64,000 nucleotides of DNA from JACCZX01 sp963791315 (GTDB lineage Bacteria > Pseudomonadota > Gammaproteobacteria > Burkholderiales > Burkholderiaceae_F): contig CAWBRQ010000008.1 of NCBI GenBank assembly GCA_963791315.1, positions 1 through 64,000 on the forward strand, written 5' to 3'. The notes under the pieces were generated by a model that saw only the letters and a list, made by a program, of their open reading frames with translations, made no database searches and was not told where the DNA came from. This document shows positions 1-9,631 of this stretch, in pieces (the stretch's first letter is position 1; every line of letters starts with the position of its first letter). Made by a program: the position numbers and the translations under genes.

Positions 1-1091
1 TCCAACCAACCCGATTCGATACTGCGGCGCCTGAATCGGTTTGTCCTTACCGAAAATCTTGCTGAAGAATCCCTGATCGGATTTGGCTTTGGCTTCGAAT
101 TCGGGATCGAGGTAACGCACAAAGTAAAACCCTTTCGCTCGATCGCGGTCCTCGACGGTAAATCCGCCGCGGTCGAGTGCCAACCCAACACGCCGCCACG
201 CGCGGTCAAATGCTTCATCGACCTCGACCCGCTCACTACGACCGTCGCTGCCTTTGATGAGACGCGAGATCTGCGACGCGGCGACGGCGCTGCAGCGACG
301 CGCCGCAGCACCCGCCGCTGTCGTACTCGTCGCGGAGCCCGTTGCAGGTGCCGTCGCTACGACTGACTTCGCCGGATCTTCAAAGCGGACCAGCAAGCGC
401 TGCAGCATCTCTGCTTCGAGGTCAGGATCCGGTGCGCGCGGCTGCCAAATCGTGCGGTCCTGCTGCGGGCTCGCATAGACCTCTTCCATGCCGCGATGGG
501 CGATGTAAATCTCCGACGTTCCTTGCGCGGTGCGCTCGAGACGCGCCCGGTACTTGTCCTGCTCGTTGGTCGAATAGACCGAGTCGAGCACGCGACCGAG
601 CGTACGTCGAATGATGTCCTGCGGAAGCTTCGGCGCGGTTCTCTGCCCAGTTCGGTTTCAAGCACGCCGGCGTTCGGGTCCGCTTTTCTACTTTCAGTCC
701 GATGCTTGGCCAGAAGTCGACCAACACCGGCCAAGCTTTCTCGGGAGGCAGATTGACGGCAAGCCAGCGCTGAGTACCCAGCCTTTCAATCTTCGCGATC
801 GAACCGGTGGGCACGACCGGACTGCTGGCAGACACGCAGTCCCGGGCTCGCTCGTTGACCTTGACCCGAGGCGGTAATCGTTTGCGGCTTATCCGGTACC
901 AGGAAGCGCTCGTCGCGCGGCAGTTGCGATAGATCGGGCGGCACTTCGAGCGGCTGGCGCGTTTGCGCAGTTTCGTATTGCACCTTGTCCGACGTGAAAA
1001 GGCTGCCGGTCCACGAGCAACCCGCGAGCAACGCCGCCGCAAGAATTGGCCCCACGGCTGCGGCATTGCGCGCGCTATTTGATCGACTCAT
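1..1091 (-). CDS. bamC: Outer membrane assembly lipoprotein BamC (partial, frameshifted)
   Basis: BamC is a lipoprotein of the BAM complex that folds beta-barrel proteins into the outer membrane. The ATG at 1091 has a good Shine-Dalgarno (CAGGAG) and opens a lipoprotein signal ending LLAGC, followed by a proline-rich N-terminus (EVPPDLSQLP) typical of BamC. The conserved core (IERLGTQRWLAVNLPPEKAW) is in a second frame and the C-terminal part (RAKGFYFVRYLDPEF) in a third, so there are shifts near 840 and 680. The gene runs off the left edge of the window. It overlaps the end of dapA by 17 bp, the usual dapA–bamC pairing. The frameshifts are probably sequence errors because each segment stays conserved. 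Confidence 0.9.
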
Positions 1092-1986
1092 GTTCCAGCT
1101 CCTGCAACGAACTCCAGCATCCCGCTTCCTGTAGCGCGCCATACACGACGGCTTCGTTCTGCTTCGAAAGAGACACTAACGGCAACCGCAGCCCACCTTC
1201 GATGCGGCCGGCCCTTGCCAGCGCCCACTTGACTGGCACCGGATTGGGCTCGACAAATAATTTGAAATGGACCGGCAGCAACTGCGCGTTAATCTTGCGC
1301 GCCCGCTTCAAGTCGCCGGCCAACGCAGCGGCGCACATCTCGGACACCTGACGCGGGTGCGACGTTCGCCGTCACCGAAATTACGCCGTGACCGCCCAGC
1401 AGTATCAGCGCCAGCGCGCTGTCGTCGTTGCCGCTGTAGAGCGCAAAGTTTGGCGGTAGCTGCTTTAACAGGTCGGCTGCGCGCGCCATGTCGCCGGTCG
1501 CATCCTTGAGCCCGACGATTCCAGGCACCTGCGAAAGCCGCAGTGTCGTTTCGGTGGCGAGATCGGCCACCGTGCGGCTAGGGACGTTGTACAGAATGAC
1601 CGGCAGATCGACGCTCTCGGCAATCTTGCGGAAGTGCTGATACAGGCCTTCCTGCGTGGGTTTGTTGTAGTACGGCACGACCTGCAGCGTGGCGTCGGCG
1701 CCCACCTGCTTTGCGTGGCGCGTCAATTCGATCGCCTCGGCGTGGAATTACCGCCGGTGCCGGCAATGACCGGAATGCGGCCACCGGCCGCTTCAACGGC
1801 GACACGGATCAGCTCTCCATGCTCGCTCGGCGTTACCGTCGGCGACTCGCCGGTCGTGCCCACCGCGACGATCGCACTGGTCCCCTCCGCGACGTGCCAG
1901 TCGATCAGACGTCGATACCCGTCGTAGTCGAGAGACCCGTCGTCATGCATCGGTGAGACGATTGCAACGAGACTGCCTTTGATCAT
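1075..1986 (-). CDS. dapA: 4-hydroxy-tetrahydrodipicolinate synthase (two frameshifts)
   Basis: DapA condenses pyruvate with aspartate semialdehyde, the first committed step of lysine and diaminopimelate synthesis, in the cytoplasm. Segment 1 (from the ATG at 1986) carries GTTGESPT, segment 2 carries the YYNKPTQEG tyrosine motif, the Schiff-base lysine in GLKDATGD and the SGNDD motif, and segment 3 carries the C-terminal helices. The frames break near 1743 (one base missing in NST-AEAIE) and near 1350. Total length is about 303 codons, slightly above the family norm of 290–300. As lysine and peptidoglycan synthesis depend on this gene, and every motif is intact, the shifts are most simply consensus errors. 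It lies directly upstream of bamC. Confidence 0.93.
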
Positions 1987-2047
1987 GCTGCGCGTTTACT
2001 TTGAAAAGAAGCGCAGGATTCTACAGGCGAGCGCCGCTCGAACGGCG

Positions 2048-2598
2048 TTACAAATGGCACCGCTCGGCGGCCAGTTGCACGTCGGGGTCGCGCGTTGCGA
2101 ACCGCGATCCGCTGCACCATCGCAGGCTTCGGTTGTGCGACGAATCCGTCCTCGAAGGCCAGCACGCGCATGTCTGAGCCGAAGACTTCGAGCAGCTCGC
2201 GCGGTCGCAGCAGGTAATCGGGATTGCGTCGGCCTGCCAAAGGCTGCGTTGCCTGCCGCGAAAGTCTCGTAAATCAACAGGCCGCCGGGAGCGAGCGCAC
2301 GCTTGAGCGCGGGAAAGAGCGGCCGGTGCAGGTAGTTCGTGACGATGATCGCGTCGAACCGCCGATCGGCAAGTGGCCAGGCATCGGCTTCCAGATCGGC
2401 CTGAATGAATTCGACGTTCGATTCGCTTGCCAGTGCCTGCGCAACCGCACGATCACGATCCACCGCTGTGACTTTGCAACCGTGCGCCGCAAGCAACTGC
2501 GCGTGACGGCCGGCACCGCACGCAACGTCGAGAACCGAGGTTCCGCCGGCAAGGTCCGCAGTCCAGCGAACGACCCACGCGGACGGCGCTTCGCGAAT
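2048..2598 (-). CDS. Class I SAM-dependent methyltransferase (frameshifted)
   Basis: This is a small Rossmann-fold methyltransferase; the substrate is not identifiable. SAM motif I is seen as LDVACGAGRHAQLL and the following acidic strand as VTAVDRD, with a later FDAIIVTNYLHRPL and GGLLIYETFA. I take the GTG at 2598 as start because it forms a 4-bp GTGA overlap with the trpS stop, indicating translational coupling. The sequence changes frame near 2228 (to RNPDYLLRPRELLEV) and again near 2090, after which a TAA at 2048 closes a plausible C-terminus (DVQLAAERCHL). Length would be about 183 aa. An uncharacterised methyltransferase between trpS and dapA is a familiar betaproteobacterial arrangement, recalled rather than searched. 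Confidence 0.8.
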
Positions 2599-3806
2599 CA
2601 CTGGTTGCTGACCAGTCCCATCGCAGCGCGCACGTCGCGCATCGTCTCGCCCGCCATCGCGCGCGCCTTGTCGCAACCGTCGGCCACGATATTGCGCACC
2701 AGCGCCGGATCATCGAGATAGCGCTGCGCGCGCTCGCGCAGCGGAGCCAGCTCGCGCACGATCGCATCGATCACCGGCTGCTTGCACTCCAGGCAACCAA
2801 TGCCGGCCGTCCGGCATCCGGTCTGCACCCACTGCTTGCGTTGCTTCGTCCGAATACACCAGGTGCAGCGGCCACACCGGGCAGCGCTCGGGCTCGCCCG
2901 GATCGGTGCGACGCACGCGGGCCGGATCGGTCGGCATCGTGCGTATCTTTTTCGTCACCGATTCGGGTTCTTCGCGCAGCGCAATCGAGTTCCCGTAGCT
3001 CTTCGACATCCGCCGGCCGTCGAGCCCTGGCATCCGCGATACCTTGGTCAGCAAGACCGCCGGCTCGGGAAGAATCACGCGATGCGAGCCCTCGGCGTAG
3101 CCGAACAATCGCTCGCGATCCTCCAGCGGCAACGACGTTGCTTCTTCGATGATGCGCGCGCGCCTGCCGCAATGCCTCGGCATCGCCTTCCTGCTGGAAG
3201 CGAACGCGCAGCTCGGCAAACCGCTTCGCCTGCGGCCCCGAGCTTGCGTACCGCCGCTTTCGCTTTGGCTTCGAAGTCGGGCTCCGCGCCGAACACGTGA
3301 TTGAATCGGCGTGCGATCTCGCGCGTCATCTCGATGTGCGGCACCTGATCCTCGCCGACCGGCACCAGGGTCGAGCGATACACCAGGATGTCGGCGGCCT
3401 GCATCAGCGGGTAGCCGAGAAATCCATACGTCGACAGATCACGATCCGACAGTTGCTGCTGCTGATCCTTATAGGTCGGCACACGCTCGAGCCACCCGAG
3501 CGGAGTCACCATGGCCAGCAGCAGGAAGAGCTCGGCATGTTCAGGAACGTGCGACTGGATGAAAATCGTCGCCTTCGTCGGATCGACGCCCGACGCCAGC
3601 CAGTCGATCACCATATCCCAACCGTCAGCGGCGATGCGTTGCGTTTCGTCGTAGTGCGTCGTCAGCGCGTGCCAGTCGGCGACGAAGAAAAGGCATGGAT
3701 GTTCGTTCTGCAGCCGAACCCAGTTTTTCAGGACGCCGTGATAGTGGCCAAGATGCATTGCGCCGGTCGGGCGCATGCCTGAGAGAACCCGATCGCTGAA
3801 CAACAT
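2598..3806 (-). CDS. trpS: Tryptophanyl-tRNA synthetase (frameshifted)
   Basis: TrpS charges tRNA-Trp with tryptophan. It is a class I synthetase: the HIGH-like signature is HLGHYHG (after SGMRPTGAM) and the KMSKS-like signature is RMSKSYGN. Start is the ATG at 3806 (MLFSDRVLSGMRPTG), five bases after the M50 protease stop. The frame breaks near 3240, near 3180 and near 2850, so the gene appears as an N-terminal segment to about residue 190, a middle segment with the RMSKS loop, and a C-terminal segment beginning VQTGCRTAGIGCLECKQ. Total about 400 codons matches the long betaproteobacterial form. As the gene is essential, the breaks are probably assembly errors. An apparent continuous ORF joining it to the upstream protease is also a frameshift artefact. 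Confidence 0.92.
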
Positions 3807-3811
3807 AGGCG

Positions 3812-4442
3812 TCAGACAAAAAGACGCACGATCGCTTCGCCGGCCGCCAGAAACGGGCGCCAGCAGAAAGCTCAGCGCGCCGCTCACCATCAGTCCGATG
3901 ATGATGAAGAACCCGAACGGCTCGATGCGTGAGTAAGCAATCGAAAGCCGATTCGGCAGCAGGCCGCTGACAATGCGACCCCCGTCGAGCGGCGGAATCG
4001 GCAGCAGATTCAACGCCATGAATACAAGATTCACCTGAATTCCCGCGCGCGCGACTTCGAAGAAAAATCGTTCCTCGACACCGGCCATCTGCAACACGCG
4101 AAAAATAATCGCCCACAAAATGGCCATCACAAGATTGACACCCGGCCCCGCGGCGGCGACCCAGATCATGTCGCGCTTCGGATGCCGCAAGCTCGACCAA
4201 TCGACCGGCACCGGCTTGGCCCAGCCGAACATGAAGCCGGTCAAGATCACCATGCCGAGCGGTACCGCGATCGTGCCGATCGGATCGATGTGCTTGACAG
4301 GGTTAAGCGTGACGCGACCGAGAACGTATGCCGTGTTGTCGCCCAGCATGCGGGCGACATAGCCGTGTGAGGCTTCGTGAACGGTGATCGCAAAAAGCAC
4401 CGGGATCGCGTACACCGCGATCATTTGCAAAGCGTTTTCCAT
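3812..4442 (-). CDS. Site-2 protease family (M50) membrane metalloprotease
   Basis: This is a small intramembrane zinc metalloprotease of the M50 family. The metal motif is HEASH near residue 22, the third ligand region is NLLPIPPLDGGRI, and several hydrophobic segments are visible (YAIPVLFAITV, NLVMAILWAIIF, PFGFFIIIGLMVSGAL). These proteins cleave substrates within the membrane; this compact family has no PDZ domain and its targets are unknown. The expected C-terminus (LAAGEAIVRLFV) lies one frame away, with a shift near 3853, and ends at a TGA at 3812. Without that shift the ORF would run into trpS. It lies between the Sua5/YrdC gene and trpS in an apparent operon. Confidence 0.88.
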
Positions 4443-4455
4443 CGAATCGAGTCTA

Positions 4456-5090
4456 TCAGCGGCGTAGACGACCGAGCGCCGCGATGTCTCCTCTGCCTTG
4501 CGCGAACCAGCACCGCTTCGGCCCCGGTCAGATCAACGATCGTCGTCGGCTGCACGCCGCACGCGCCAGCGTCGAGCACGAAGTCGATTTCATGGTCGAG
4601 CCGCTCGCGAATGTGTTGGCCTTCGTTTAACGGAAGCTCATCGCCGGGCAGCTGCAGTGTGGTGGTCAGCAACGGCTGGCCCAGCACATCGAGCAACCCG
4701 AGAGCGACGCGGATGGTCGGGCACGCGCAACCCGATCGTCTTGCGCGACGGGTGCGACAAACGTCGCGGCACTTCCTTCGTCGCCTCGAGAATCAGCGTG
4801 TACGGGCCGGGCGTCGCGTTCTTCAGCAAGCGATAGCGGCGATTGTCGACCTTCGCGTATTGCCCAATATCGGATAGGTCCCGGCACATCAAGGTCAGCA
4901 GATGACGCTCGTCAATGCGACGAATCGCGCGAATGCGATCGACCGCGGCCCGATCGTCCAGGTGACACGCGAGCGCATAGCAGGAGTCGGTCGGGATCGC
5001 ACCCACGCCGCCGTGATCGAGGATCTGTGCGGCCTGGCGCAGCAAGCGCACCTGCGGATCGATCGGGTGGATCGAAAAAAGTTGCGCCAC
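4456..5090 (-). CDS. Sua5/YciO/YrdC-family protein (probable threonylcarbamoyladenylate synthase; frameshifted)
   Basis: The family makes threonylcarbamoyl-AMP from threonine, bicarbonate and ATP for the t6A37 tRNA modification, although YciO-type members may have other roles. Seen: GAIPTDSCYALAC, the RLSHPSRKTIGLRVPDHP region and QPTTIVDLTG, all characteristic of the YrdC fold. The start is the ATG at 5090. A frameshift near 4700 joins the N-terminal 125 residues to the segment beginning LLDVLGQPLLTTT, and a second near 4510 gives the expected ending GRGDIAALGRLRR at the TGA at 4456. Length about 211 aa. The IPTDSCYAL form resembles the YciO-like group common in Burkholderiales, so the exact enzymatic role is less sure than the fold. 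Confidence 0.85.
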
Positions 5091-5102
5091 AGTTAACTGG
5101 GA

Positions 5103-5969
5103 TTAGACGAACCGGTGCCACACCGGGGTCAACTCCGGTGCCAGCGGTGCGACGCGGCCCAGCTCGACGTTCGCCGATTCGCCCGGGCCGTGAAAGTCAC
5201 TTCCGCTCGACGCTTCAAAACCGAATTCGAGCGCGAGCTTGGTAAAGCGGCGAACGTCTTCCGGCGTGTGATTGCTGGTGACGACTTCCAGCGCCTTACC
5301 GCCAGCGTCGCGAAATTCTCCGAGCATCGAGTGCAGAGCAAGTTCGTCAAACCGATAGCGCGCCGGATGCGCCACGACGGCGACGCCGCCAGCGGCACCG
5401 ATCATGTCGACTGCTTCGGCCAGACTCGCCCAGCGATGCGGAACGTAGCCTGGCTTGCCTTCGACCAGATAGCGCTTGAACACCTCTCGAACGTCGCGGC
5501 ACACGCCTTGTTCGACCAGAAATCGCGCAAAGTGCGTACGGCCAATCATTCTTGGATTCCCCGCGTGGCGCAGCGCGCCTTCCAAAGCGCCATTGATGCC
5601 AGCCGCCGCAAGGCCCGCATCGATTTCCTGCGCACGACGCGTTCGACCCGAGCGCACGTGCGCAAGCCGATCACGCAACGTCGCGTCCTCGGCGTCGACG
5701 CCCAGCCCAACGACATGAATCGTGGTCGTCCCCCACGTCACGGACACTTCCACACCGGGAACAAACGCCAGCGAACGTTCAGCGGCCGCAGCCTTCGCTT
5801 CAGCCAGACCGGACACTTCGTCGTGGTCGGTCAACGCATAAAGCTCGACACCTTGATCGGCCGCGCGTCGCACGACGTCGCCCGGCGCCATCGTCCCGTC
5901 GGAGTGGAACGAATGCGAATGGAGATCGGCGCGCACTGAATGAACGCCGACGCGGGCAGTATCGGGCAT
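5103..5969 (-). CDS. PHP-domain phosphatase, 3',5'-nucleoside bisphosphate phosphatase / RNase AM-like
   Basis: This is a 288-aa cytoplasmic metal-dependent phosphoesterase. PHP motifs are intact: DLHSHSFHSDG near the N-terminus, ALTDHDEVSG, FVPGVEVS, the HPARYR region and the terminal GSDFHGPGE. The closest characterised relatives, by recall, are E. coli YciV (RNase AM) and a Chromobacterium 3',5'-nucleotide phosphatase, which remove 5' ends of RNA or dephosphorylate pAp. The ATG at 5969 follows the hydrolase stop by 9 bp, and the stop lies 12 bp before the YrdC gene, so all three are probably co-transcribed. No frameshift is seen. Family assignment is firm; the precise substrate is inferred. 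Confidence 0.88.
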   Translation of the reverse strand: MPDTARVGVHSVRADLHSHSFHSDGTMAPGDVVRRAADQGVELYALTDHDEVSGLAEAKAAAAERSLAFVPGVEVSVTWGTTTIHVVGLGVDAEDATLRDRLAHVRSGRTRRAQEIDAGLAAAGINGALEGALRHAGNPRMIGRTHFARFLVEQGVCRDVREVFKRYLVEGKPGYVPHRWASLAEAVDMIGAAGGVAVVAHPARYRFDELALHSMLGEFRDAGGKALEVVTSNHTPEDVRRFTKLALEFGFEASSGSDFHGPGESANVELGRVAPLAPELTPVWHRFV

Positions 5970-5978
5970 CGAAGCATT

Positions 5979-6890
5979 CTAGGGCTTGTTGATTCCGCCA
6001 TGACCGCGAACGAAATCGTCGATCAGCCGAGCAACTTCGTCGGGTCGGTCGTGATGCAGCATGTGACCTGCATCTTCGACGACGACGCTCTGCACGTCCC
6101 GAAGCGCGGTTTTTCGCTTCTCGACTTCCCTCAGTGCCGCATCGCGATCGGCGCCTACGTGACGCAGCACGTCTGTCTGCGCCGCCTGCACCCAAAGCAC
6201 CGGACACTCGACGTTTTGCCAGCAGGCAAGCACTTCATCGATGCGATACAGCGTCGGATTGATGATTCGATGCGCGGGATCACCAGCCAGACGGAAACGT
6301 CCCTTGCCATCCGGTTCCGACCAGTATTGCGCGAGAAACGCGGCCCGCTCGGCCGACAGGCGCGGGTTGTTCTTCATCAGTCGCGCCGCAACTTCGTCTC
6401 GCGATGCGTAATCACGCAGCGCTGCGCCTTGCTTCAATTGGTCGATCCATTGCGCGTAGCGCCCGGGCGCCTGCTCCGGATGTGTCGGCCGCAAGCCGAA
6501 CCCTTCCAGATTGACGACCGCACGCACCCGTTGCGGCCGCGCGCCGGCGTACATCAGCGCAATGTTGCCGCCCATGCTGTGACCCACCAGCCATGCCGGC
6601 GCCTGCCCTGCCACATCGTCCAGGATGAACTCCAGATCGGCCAAGTAATCCGGATACCAGTAGCAGTCTCCCGGCGTGCGGTCGGTGAGTCCGAAGCCGC
6701 GCCAATCGGGAGCGACCACCCGCCAGTCGCGTGCAAGCGCATCGACGACAAACTGAAACGACGCCGACATATCCATCCAGCCGTGCAGCATGATCAGTGT
6801 GCGATCGGCAGCAGCGCTCGCGTCGCCCCACTCACGGAGGTGGTAGCGCAGCCGGCGAACATCGATGAATCGGGATCGTGACGGCGTCAT
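5979..6890 (-). CDS. Alpha/beta hydrolase
   Basis: This is a 303-aa serine hydrolase of the alpha/beta fold. Visible are the oxyanion-hole motif LHGWMDMS, the nucleophile elbow GHSMGG (Ser near residue 109), an acid region around LWVQAAQTD and the catalytic His in DAGHMLHHDRPDEV. There is no signal peptide, so it should be cytoplasmic; the substrate is not recognisable. The ORF stays open upstream to 7073, but the ATG at 6890 (MTPSRSRFIDVRRLRYH) is the sensible start because it precedes the first conserved strand and sits 34 bp below a perfect TATAAT. It heads the group of genes running down to bamC and is divergent from the acyl-CoA synthetase. Confidence 0.87.
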   Translation of the reverse strand: MTPSRSRFIDVRRLRYHLREWGDASAAADRTLIMLHGWMDMSASFQFVVDALARDWRVVAPDWRGFGLTDRTPGDCYWYPDYLADLEFILDDVAGQAPAWLVGHSMGGNIALMYAGARPQRVRAVVNLEGFGLRPTHPEQAPGRYAQWIDQLKQGAALRDYASRDEVAARLMKNNPRLSAERAAFLAQYWSEPDGKGRFRLAGDPAHRIINPTLYRIDEVLACWQNVECPVLWVQAAQTDVLRHVGADRDAALREVEKRKTALRDVQSVVVEDAGHMLHHDRPDEVARLIDDFVRGHGGINKP

Positions 6891-6923
6891 GAGTGGCGTT
6901 TGCGCCCACGCGAGGGTTCGGCG

Positions 6924-6950
6924 ATTATAGGAACGAAGCGTCGGGACCAA
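6924..6950 (-). promoter_or_regulatory. Probable promoter of the hydrolase–bamC gene group
   Basis: On the minus strand a perfect TATAAT lies at 6929–6924, 34 bp upstream of the hydrolase ATG. A TTGGTC at 6950–6945 could be the -35 element, with a short 15-bp spacer. The 73-bp gap is shared with the divergent acyl-CoA synthetase. Sequence match only. Confidence 0.45.
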
Positions 6951-6963
6951 TTCGGAGACATTG

Positions 6964-8629
6964 ATGCGCGACCAATACCGCGCGCTGTACGACAACTTTC
7001 GCTGGCATGTGCCGCGCGAATTCAATATCGCGGAAGCCTGCTGCCGTCGATGGTCACAGGAGACGACGCGCATCGCGTTGCACTACGAAGACGAAGCAGG
7101 CGAACGTGCGTCGTTCACCTACGCCGCGTTGCAGGCCGATGCGAATCGATTGTCGAACTCGCTGCAGGCACTTGGAGTCAAGCGCGGCGAGCGGGTGGCG
7201 ATCGTACTGCCGCAGTGCCCCGAAACCGCGATCGCACACATCGCCATCTATCAAATGGGCGCAGTCGCAATGCCGTTGTCTCTGCTATTCGGCCCCGAAG
7301 CGCTCGAGTACCGGCTGCAGAATAGCGAAGCGGTAGTGGCAATCGTCGACGCGGCCGCACTCGCATCGATCGAGGAAGTTCTTGCGCGCTGTCCCGATCT
7401 GCGTCATCTGATCGTCGTCGGTGAATCCACTGCGAACGCGGTTTGGCACTCGTGGAGTTCGCTATTGGGCCGCCATGGCGATTCCTATGCGCAGGCGACC
7501 ACGCAGGCAGATGAGCCGGCGCTGCTGATCTACACCAGCGGCACGACCGGCCCGCCGAAGGGCGCACTGATGCCGCATCGAGCGCTGATCGGCAACCTGC
7601 CCGGCTTCGTCGCCTCGCACAACTGGTTTCCGCAGCCGGGCGATGTGTTCTGGTCGCCCGCCGATTGGGCGTGGACCGGAGGGCTGATGGACGCATTGCT
7701 GCCGACGATGTATTTCGGATTTCCGATCGTCGGTTTTCGCGGTCGCTTTGGTGCTGAGCGCGCATTCGAGCTGATGCAGCGGCACGGCGTCACCAATGCG
7801 TTCTTGTTTCCGACCGCACTGAAGATGATGATGAAGTCGGTGCCGGATCCTCGCGCGAGGTATCGGCTCAAGCTACGCTCGTTAATGAGTGCGGGAGAAG
7901 CCGTCGGCCAGACGGTTTTCGATTGGTGTCGCGACGCGCTTGGAGTCACGGTCAACGAAATGTTCGGCCAGACGGAGATGAATTACATCGTCGGTAATTC
8001 GCATCAAAAATGGCCCGCACGCGCCGGGCAGTATGGGTCGCCCCTACCCCGGCCATCGGGTCGCCGTCATCGATGATCATGCGAACGCAGTGCCCGCCGG
8101 CGAGACCGGCGAGGTTGCCATCCACCGCCGCGACATTCATGGCGATCTCGACCCGATATTTTTTCTCGAGTACTGGCGCAATGCCAGCGCGACACGTAAC
8201 AAGTTCAGCGGCGACTGGTGCCGCACCGGCGATCTCGCCAGCGCAGACCGCGACGGCTACCTCTGGTACCAGGGCCGCGCCGACGACATGTTCAAGGCGG
8301 CGGGTTACCGCATCGGGCCCAGCGAGATCGAGAACTGCCTGGTCAAGCATCCGGCGGTAGCAAATGCAGCCGTCGTGCCGAAACCCGATACCGAGCGCGG
8401 CGCGCTGGTCAAAGCATTTGTGGTGCTCGCCGCGGGTTACGACGCGTCATCCGGGTTGATCGAAGAACTGCAGCTGCACGTGCGTGGCAAGCTGGCACCG
8501 TACGAGTATCCAAAGGAAATCGAATTCATCGGCGAGCTGCCGATGACGACGACGGGCAAAGTGCAGCGGCGTGTGCTGCGTGAGCTCGAGAAAACGCGCG
8601 CAAAAGAACGCGCGAACAACAACTCCTAA
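6964..8629 (+). CDS. AMP-forming acyl-CoA synthetase (frameshifted)
   Basis: The enzyme activates a carboxylic acid to its acyl-CoA through an acyl-adenylate. ANL-family motifs are clear: LLIYTSGTTGPPKGAL (P-loop A3), SPADWAWTGG, EMFGQTE (A5), WCRTGDLASADRDGYL (A7), GRADDMFKAAGYRIGPSEIE (A8) and the catalytic lysine in TTTGKVQRR (A10). Length is about 555 residues. Similarity is to acetyl/propionyl/medium-chain synthetases; the acyl substrate cannot be read off. I start at the ATG at 6964. A single shift near 8010–8035 separates the N-terminal domain (ending QKWPARAG) from the C-terminal part (MGRPYPGHRV). The 3' end overlaps the convergent small gene by 4 bp. Confidence 0.88.
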
Positions 8630-9027
8630 GGTTGCTCGCTCTTCGAGTCGCGACTCTTCCGAACCGGGATGATGCGGCCGTCGCGCGTCATGTGCGGGCG
8701 ATACTGCGCGTTGGCAATCGCAACTTCCAACACACGAGCACGCTCTTCGTTTGCCACTGCGTCGATCAGTCGAGTGACGTAGGCGCTGGGGATATCCTTA
8801 TAGCGGCGCCGATCTATCCGCACTGGGACTTCGCGCCACCCTTTATCAAGCAACCACCGCCACAGTTGATCGCTCATGCCGGAGCGCACGGTCATCCGAA
8901 TGTCGCCACGAAACAGCTTTGAGCCGAATGGCGGCTTGCTGCTTTCCGATGGCATCTCCCGTTCGCACCGGATCTTCAGCAGTGTTCGAACCTGGTCGCG
9001 GACGTGAGAGACGAAATCGAGTTCCAA
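8626..9027 (-). CDS. Unrecognised small protein, paralogue A of a tandem pair
   Basis: I do not recognise this 133-aa protein. It has no signal peptide, membrane segment or cysteine cluster; it is basic and ends in a charged tail (RKSRDSKSEQP). The core IRMTVRSGMSDQLWRWLLDK, followed by GWREVPVRI, is clearly related to the neighbouring upstream gene (RMSVQAGLSDDLWHWLVSLG, then WREL), and both share a second block with VTRL or VTKL and ER..VL..AI....RP. I choose the TTG at 9027 because a GGAGG Shine-Dalgarno sits 5 bp before it; the frame stays open to 9039 without a better codon. It lies 83 bp downstream of paralogue B on the same strand, so the two are probably co-transcribed. Confidence 0.7.
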   Translation of the reverse strand: MELDFVSHVRDQVRTLLKIRCEREMPSESSKPPFGSKLFRGDIRMTVRSGMSDQLWRWLLDKGWREVPVRIDRRRYKDIPSAYVTRLIDAVANEERARVLEVAIANAQYRPHMTRDGRIIPVRKSRDSKSEQP

Positions 9028-9110
9028 TACGACCTCCAACTATCCGCGGACTTTAGCGGCGGTTTTGCCGCGCCGTATCCCCCGAATCTGTTAGAGGAAA
9101 CGTTGACTTG

Positions 9111-9470
9111 CTAGGAAACCGGCACGCGTTCGACCGATTTGGACGACGGACGGCGGGTGATCTGGCGGATAGCGCTCGTCAAAACGCGCTCGTACTCCGC
9201 AGGCTGCGAGTCGAAAAGCTTGGTCACGAGGGTGGTCGGCAACGGCTTCAGTTGCAGACGATTTTCGCTTGACGCAAGCTCGCGCCATCCCAGACTGACC
9301 AGCCAGTGCCACAAATCGTCACTTAATCCGGCCTGTACCGACATGCGCATACCGGAGCAGCAAATCGTCGCGCCGATCGCAGGCTTGTTCGTTTCGCGCA
9401 GGCGCAAGTCCTGCTTTCTCTTCCACAGTAGATCTCCGACCGGTGCGTACAACAACGTTGCCCAATTCAT
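9111..9470 (-). CDS. Unrecognised small protein, paralogue B of a tandem pair
   Basis: This is a 119-aa protein of unknown function, homologous to the next gene downstream. The start ATG at 9470 has a near-ideal AGGAGG Shine-Dalgarno four bases away. The shared core is RMSVQAGLSDDLWHWLVSLG followed by WREL, with conserved R-M-x-V, G-x-S-D-x-L-W-x-W-L and G-W-R-E positions. The N-terminus (MNWATLLYAPVGDLLWKRK) differs from paralogue A. No membrane segment or enzymatic motif is visible. The two genes sit alone between a convergent acyl-CoA synthetase and the divergent carbonic anhydrase gene, giving little functional context. Translation is well supported by the ribosome site and by conservation between the copies. 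Confidence 0.75.
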   Translation of the reverse strand: MNWATLLYAPVGDLLWKRKQDLRLRETNKPAIGATICCSGMRMSVQAGLSDDLWHWLVSLGWRELASSENRLQLKPLPTTLVTKLFDSQPAEYERVLTSAIRQITRRPSSKSVERVPVS

Positions 9471-9631
9471 CTTGCCTCCTAGTTGCCAGCACTGTATCGG
9501 TCTGTCGCGATTTGATTCGATACCCCTTGAGTGCGATCGCGCGCTCGGCCTAATCCGCGCCTTTATGGGTCAAGTTAGTGAGGGCGAACCTCGACAAATC
9601 GTCCGCGCTAGCGGGCCGCTAAACTGGACTC

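Noticed and set aside
3075..4442. A single 455-codon ORF joining the M50 protease and TrpS
   Set aside because: A one-base shift near 3853 restores the usual protease ending (LAAGEAIVRLFV) and a normal TrpS start at 3806; the fusion is a sequence artefact.
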